Assembly (NCBI GenBank): GCA_030640865.1
Contig: DAOWIP010000594.1
Location: 1-10,274, forward strand
Direction of reading: 5' to 3'
DNA: 10,274 nucleotides
Source: Sedimentisphaerales bacterium
GTDB taxonomy: Bacteria; Planctomycetota; Phycisphaerae; Sedimentisphaerales; SM23-30
The position numbers and the translations under genes are program-made. The notes beneath the pieces are model-generated. The model was not told the origin of the DNA and did no database searches. It was given only the letters and a program-made list of their open reading frames with translations. Positions 6,503 through 10,274 of this stretch are shown piece after piece (within the stretch, counting starts at the first letter, position 1; every line of letters starts with the position of its first letter).

Positions 6503-7882
6503 ATGGGAAAATGTGGTTCCAAAACCAGAACGCGATTAACGCGACGGGATTTTCTAAAAAGAACCGTTACGACCACGGCTGCGGGTATTACCGTGCCCTG
6601 GCTCGTACCTGCCTCGGCTCTGGGAACCTATGCCCCAAGTAATCGCATAACCCTCGGGTTTATCGGTACAGGGGGGATGGGCTCGAATAATCTCCAGGGG
6701 TTCCTGCCCAAAGAAGAGGTTCACGTACTGGCAGTCTGCGATGTGGAAAAAGGCAGCGATCAATACGGACACTGGTTTAACAGAGACGGCTGGCTCGGTC
6801 GAGAACCAGCCCAAAAACGCACCGAAGACTTCTATGCCCAAAAAAACGGCAGGGGCAGCTACAAAGGTTGCGATGGGTATGTGGATTTCCGCGACCTACT
6901 GGAACGCGCCGACATAGACGCTGTTGTGGTTTCGACTCCGGACCATTGGCACGCCATACCCGCTATTATGGCGGCCCAGGCAGGCAAGGATATTTACGGC
7001 GAAAAACCGCTGAGCCTGACAATTGCCGAGGGCCGGGCAATGGTTAAGGCTGTAAAGCGTTACGGTGTGGTCTTTCAGACCGGTACCCATCATCGCTCGG
7101 TTGATCAACACCTGCGCTATGTATGCGAACTTGTACGAAACGGACGTATCGGCACACTAAAAAAAATAATATCGCACATCGGGACCAACAACCGTGAATC
7201 ACCATCTGTTCCCTGGAAACCCATGCCGATCCCCAATGGGTTCGATTACAAGATGTGGCTCGGCCCGGCGCCCCTGGCGCCCTATCATCGCGCCCGCTGC
7301 CATTACTCCTTCCGGTTTGTTCAGGACTATTCAGGAGGACAAACCACAAATTTGGGCGTCCATGCCCTGGATATTTGCCAGTGGGCCAATAATACCGAAC
7401 GTACCGGGCCGATAGAAGTCGAGGATATGGGCAGTGAGTTCCCACAAGACGGACTGTTTAATACGGCGACGAAAGTGGGCTTCCGGGCACGCTACGCGAA
7501 CGGCGTTGAGATAATCTGCCAAACCAACACGGATGGTGTGACCGCTCGCTTCGAAGGAACCGAAGGATGGATCGAAACCACTTACAAAACATTCAGAACC
7601 TATCCCCAGTCGCTGAAAACATCGGTTATCAAGCCAAACGAAATACAACTTTATAAAAGCATCGATCACAAACAAAATTTTATTGATTGCATCAAATCAC
7701 GACGCGAACCAATTACCCCAGTCGAGGTCGGCCATCGTTCCACCAGCGTGTGCCTTCTGGGCAATATTGCCATGCTGCTCAAACGAAAAATACGCTGGGA
7801 CCCTCAAAATGAACGTTTTATAAATGACGACCAGGCGAATCGGATGCTGAGCAAGCCTCTGCGGGCACCGTGGAAACTGTGA
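6503..7882 (+). CDS. Tat-exported Gfo/Idh/MocA family oxidoreductase
   Basis: This 459-residue protein probably acts in the periplasm as an NAD(P)-dependent sugar or inositol-type dehydrogenase. A twin-arginine signal (T-R-R-D-F-L-K-R at 13-20, then a hydrophobic stretch to about 41) precedes the Rossmann fold, with dinucleotide loop GFIGTGGMG (52-60), S-T-P-D-H-W-H (144-150) and the family's E-K-P motif (167-169). The C-terminal alpha/beta domain carries G-G-Q-T-T-N-L-G-V-H-A-L-D (278-290), with the usual active-site His at 287. Length and layout fit the exported planctomycete branch, which is greatly expanded in those genomes. The ATG at 6503 follows AGGA by 9 bases. It lies 47 bases after the tRNA on the same strand and may share its transcript. 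The substrate is not predictable. It converges with the hydrolase genes on the other strand. Confidence 0.9.
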   Translation: MGKCGSKTRTRLTRRDFLKRTVTTTAAGITVPWLVPASALGTYAPSNRITLGFIGTGGMGSNNLQGFLPKEEVHVLAVCDVEKGSDQYGHWFNRDGWLGREPAQKRTEDFYAQKNGRGSYKGCDGYVDFRDLLERADIDAVVVSTPDHWHAIPAIMAAQAGKDIYGEKPLSLTIAEGRAMVKAVKRYGVVFQTGTHHRSVDQHLRYVCELVRNGRIGTLKKIISHIGTNNRESPSVPWKPMPIPNGFDYKMWLGPAPLAPYHRARCHYSFRFVQDYSGGQTTNLGVHALDICQWANNTERTGPIEVEDMGSEFPQDGLFNTATKVGFRARYANGVEIICQTNTDGVTARFEGTEGWIETTYKTFRTYPQSLKTSVIKPNEIQLYKSIDHKQNFIDCIKSRREPITPVEVGHRSTSVCLLGNIAMLLKRKIRWDPQNERFINDDQANRMLSKPLRAPWKL

Positions 7883-7929
7883 TCCGATGGGTATAAAAAC
7901 TTTTTTCCCTTACCCTTATCGTTTCTAAC

Positions 7930-7949
7930 AAGACTTTTGCAAAAGCCTT
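7930..7949. other. near-palindrome between convergent genes
   Basis: AAGACTTTTGCAAAAGCCTT contains a perfect 12-base palindrome (CTTTTGCAAAAG, 7934-7945). It sits in the 65-base gap between the convergent oxidoreductase and hydrolase genes and overlaps the hydrolase stop codon. It has no loop, so it is a poor terminator. It may be a protein site or chance. Confidence 0.25.
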
Positions 7950-9552
7950 ATCGTATGTCATCATTATTAATACGACTCCTCGTAAGTAAAATCGCTATGT
8001 CCTCAGTGAACTCGGGGATATTTAATTTTCCTGATTTTTCAATGCGAAAGGTTGACAGTTGTGTGGTGCTTCCGGTTTTTGGGTTGAAGGTTTGGGCCGA
8101 GTAACGGCCGGCCGGCAGGTTGATCTGAATTTCCAACTTCCGTCGTTCGCAGGGTTCCTGTTGATACAGCTTATTATCCACGAAATAAAGAATATACTGA
8201 CCTTTACCATCCATAGAAGCGGCATATCCATAACCGGTTACCTTTTTGGGCAGCACACCCACGGCCGGTACCAGGGCCGCCATGTCATACTGGCCCAGCA
8301 GCTTGCGAAAGATATTGAGCCACTCGCGCAGCGGCCGGCCGTCGATCTTCCGGCCGTCTGCAATGGGTGCTTTGCCGGAGCCTGTTTCGTCGGCAGGAAT
8401 GAACGTCCAATCGAGATTATTATATCCGGCGCCACCTGATAGAATGGTCTCCCAAGCTTCGGCACGATTGATGGCGTACCGTTCCTGGGAACCCTTTCTT
8501 TTATGGTGTAGAACACCCGAAAAAGTCTCGTCAAATACGATCGGTTTGCGGAACAGGCTGTCACGTTTACGATAGGCCAACCAGATGTTCCCCGCTCTTG
8601 CCAGCCATTGCGGCTCGGTTGAAATTCCAAAATCAGAGATGTAATGATAGTTGATAATGTCGATGTCCGGGTTTTTGCTGATAACGATGTCGTCGGGGTC
8701 GGGGTTAACGGCGATTAAGTGTCATTTTGGTAAATCCTTCTCAACATGACGAATGACAGAGGCCAGGTGGGCATGCCAGACGGTCACCTTCTCCTGCCAC
8801 TTTTTCGGAAAACTCTTACCATAGGGTTCGTTGCAGATTTCGTAGTACACGTTGTCGAATTCGTTTAATTCCGTGACGATTTTGCGAACGAAGCGCTCCT
8901 GGAATTTGACGATGGTTGGGGCTTCCAACGTCATGAACTGCCTGTGGTCATCAAGATCGCTGCCGAGGCCGTTTATGTTGCTGACCTTGCTGCACGGGAA
9001 CAGATCGTACGCGTGGCCGTATGGATTACAGAACAGGACAATCTCGCAAATCACTCCATGCTCGGCACACTTTCTCACATAGTCTTTCAAACGTGCGAAG
9101 TAGGCCGGGTTCCACTGATTCAAATCGAATTTGTCGAGTCCATCTTTTGCTTTGCCGTGGCCACAAATGCGTTTCCAGGGCAGCACGGAGGCCTCCGGTC
9201 TTGGAGCCAAAGTGTTCATCGCTCCCAAAGCGGTGATGCTGTGTAGTCCTTCGCGGTAAAAGGTGAATACGCGGGTTGCGTTCTGTTCGGTATGCCGCAT
9301 CTCTTTCAGATAGACCTCGTAGTCGAAGTCTGCATTGAGTACGGCGCCGTAGTGTTCAGCGGAGGTGAGAATCTTAAAAGGCTTTCCCTTATACAGGAAA
9401 CAGCGGTGATTTTTGGGGTGTACGGAAAAAACATGGCCCGGCTTGCTGCGCATCTCTTTTGGGGTTTGCGCGTAAACGGCAGATTGCGTACCAAACCGAA
9501 CAACCAGAAAGACTAATACCAGGATCGAATAACTCAGTTTATTTTTTCTCAT
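7948..9552 (-). pseudogene. exported glycoside hydrolase (clan GH-A-like) interrupted by in-frame TGA
   Basis: One 535-codon frame is broken by a single TGA at 8722-8724 (codon 277); the two halves are otherwise in the same frame with no shift. The start at 9552 has GGAG 5 bases upstream (complement of 9558-9561) and a signal peptide ending A-V-Y-A before Gln29. The first part resembles a cellulase-like (beta/alpha)8 domain. Y-Y-E-I-C-N-E-P (236-243) supplies the putative acid/base Glu242. The putative nucleophile Glu342 in K-P-I-V-F-D-E lies beyond the stop. A beta-rich C-terminal domain of the kind annotated as putative collagen-binding follows (about 430-530). The truncated 276-residue product would lack the nucleophile and should be inactive. 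A CGA-to-TGA change is the simplest origin. Sequencing error is possible, and an uninterrupted gene would then be functional. It is the downstream member of a tandem pair with the gene ending at 9617. Confidence 0.75.
7960..8677 (-). repeat. tandem duplicated hydrolase segment, downstream copy
   Basis: This is the 3' part of the interrupted hydrolase gene. It matches 9617-10274 in the same orientation at high nucleotide identity. For example, 54 consecutive bases at 8113-8166 equal 9761-9814, followed after one mismatch by about 30 more. Similarity falls toward the stop codons and in the stretch after the nucleophile region. Confidence 0.8.
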
Positions 9553-9616
9553 TTTTGCTCCATTTATATTATGATGGTGCTTTTGCTGGATATATAGAGA
9601 CTTATAGCCGGTTTTG

Positions 9617-10274
9617 CTATTGGAATCGGTCGAGTAAAACTGCTATGTCCTCAGTGAACTTGGGGATGTTCAACTTCACTTTTCCCTCACTTTGAAGCAT
9701 TGGCAACTTTGTTTTTAGGCCGGTTTTGGGGTTGAAGGTTTGAACCGAGTAACGGCCGGGCGGCAGGTTGATCTGAATTTCCAACTTCCGTCGTTCGCAG
9801 GGTTCCTGTTGATATAGCTTATTATCCACGAAATAAAGAATATACCGACCTTTACCATCCATAGAGGCGGCATATCCATAATCGGTTATCTTTTCGGGCA
9901 GCACGCCCACAGCCGGTACCAGGGCCGCTATGTCGTACCGGCCCAGTAGCTTGCGAAAGATATTGAGCCACTTGCGCAGCGGCCGGCCGTCAATCTTTCG
10001 GCCGTCCAGGAGGGGCGCTTTGCCGGTGCCGGTTTCGTCGGCTGCGGTGAACGTCCAATCCAGGCTGCTGAATCCGGCACAACCGGAAAGTATGGTCAGC
10101 CATCCCTCTGAGCGATTGATCGCGTACCGTTCGGCAGGCTTCTTGCCGACAACACCGCTGTAGTTCTCGTCATACACCAGCGGCTTGCGGTAGTGGTCGC
10201 GCTTGCGCAGGAATGACCATGTGCGTACTCCGGGGGGGTAGTGATGGTTAAGGATGTCGATGTCCGGATTTTTA
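9617..10274 (-). CDS. glycoside hydrolase paralogue, C-terminal part (runs off the window)
   Basis: Only the last 218 codons are present; the gene continues past 10274 on the minus strand. It aligns residue by residue with the C-terminal half of the neighbouring hydrolase gene: K-N-P-D-I-D-I at the window edge, K-P-L-V-Y-D-E-N with the putative nucleophile Glu, W-T-F-T-A-A-D-E-T-G-T-G-K-A-P, and the beta-rich end L-E-I-Q-I-N-L-P-P-G-R-Y. The frame is uninterrupted here and ends with TAG. An internal GTG at 10177 could be mistaken for a start, but homology runs straight through it. It lies 64 bases upstream of the second hydrolase gene, so the two were probably one transcript. Whether it carries a signal peptide and the acid/base motif cannot be seen. 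Confidence 0.82.
   Translation of the reverse strand, partial: KNPDIDILNHHYPPGVRTWSFLRKRDHYRKPLVYDENYSGVVGKKPAERYAINRSEGWLTILSGCAGFSSLDWTFTAADETGTGKAPLLDGRKIDGRPLRKWLNIFRKLLGRYDIAALVPAVGVLPEKITDYGYAASMDGKGRYILYFVDNKLYQQEPCERRKLEIQINLPPGRYSVQTFNPKTGLKTKLPMLQSEGKVKLNIPKFTEDIAVLLDRFQ

Noticed and set aside
8059..8575. Plus-strand open frames opposite the hydrolase, with a similar one at 9930-10163
   Set aside because: They resemble each other only because the underlying hydrolase genes are duplicated; the minus-strand frame explains the conservation.
8722..8724. TGA as selenocysteine or a recoded sense codon
   Set aside because: It is not at a catalytic position, no clear SECIS-type hairpin was recognised just downstream, and TGA terminates other genes in the window.
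1..10274. CRISPR array, rRNA genes or riboswitches
   Set aside because: No regularly spaced identical repeats, rRNA motifs or recognisable riboswitch cores were seen on either strand.

Overview
The window most resembles a planctomycete chromosome, probably a Phycisphaerae/Sedimentisphaerales-type organism. The signs are a Tat-exported Gfo/Idh/MocA oxidoreductase, clan GH-A-like glycoside hydrolases with a C-terminal beta domain, an outer-membrane barrel of the conserved 'WRG' type, and integrase and IS1634-type transposase relics of a kind I associate with this group. This placement rests on family resemblance only. TGA ends several intact genes here, so the genetic code is standard.

Left part (1-5513). 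A beta-barrel outer-membrane protein gene (minus strand, 244-1056) diverges from a two-gene operon (plus strand, 1341-5513). The operon encodes a GAF/AAA+/Fis sigma-54 activator and, three bases after its stop codon, an 863-residue protein with a KaiC-like N-terminus that lacks Walker A and a PEP/pyruvate-binding (dikinase-type) ATP-grasp domain that lacks the usual phosphohistidine partner domain. The intergenic region carries an essentially perfect -24/-12 sigma-54 promoter facing the barrel gene, dyads upstream of it, and a sigma-70-like promoter for the operon. The simplest reading is a self-contained circuit in which the activator, perhaps tuned by the dikinase-like protein, switches on the barrel. 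Downstream of the barrel, a decayed fragment of a second barrel gene lies in opposite orientation, bracketed by two GC-rich repeats.

Middle part (5514-6455). This is a graveyard of mobile DNA: an internally deleted IS1634-like transposase immediately after the operon, then a tyrosine-recombinase core-binding fragment on the minus strand, then a tRNA gene with anticodon CAT.

Right part (6456-10274). A Tat-exported oxidoreductase gene (6503-7882) converges on two tandem minus-strand paralogous glycoside hydrolase genes. The upstream copy is cut by the window edge. The downstream copy (7948-9552) is interrupted by an in-frame TGA that separates its putative acid/base glutamate from its putative nucleophile. 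The carbohydrate genes share a likely theme of extracytoplasmic sugar breakdown but are not in one operon.
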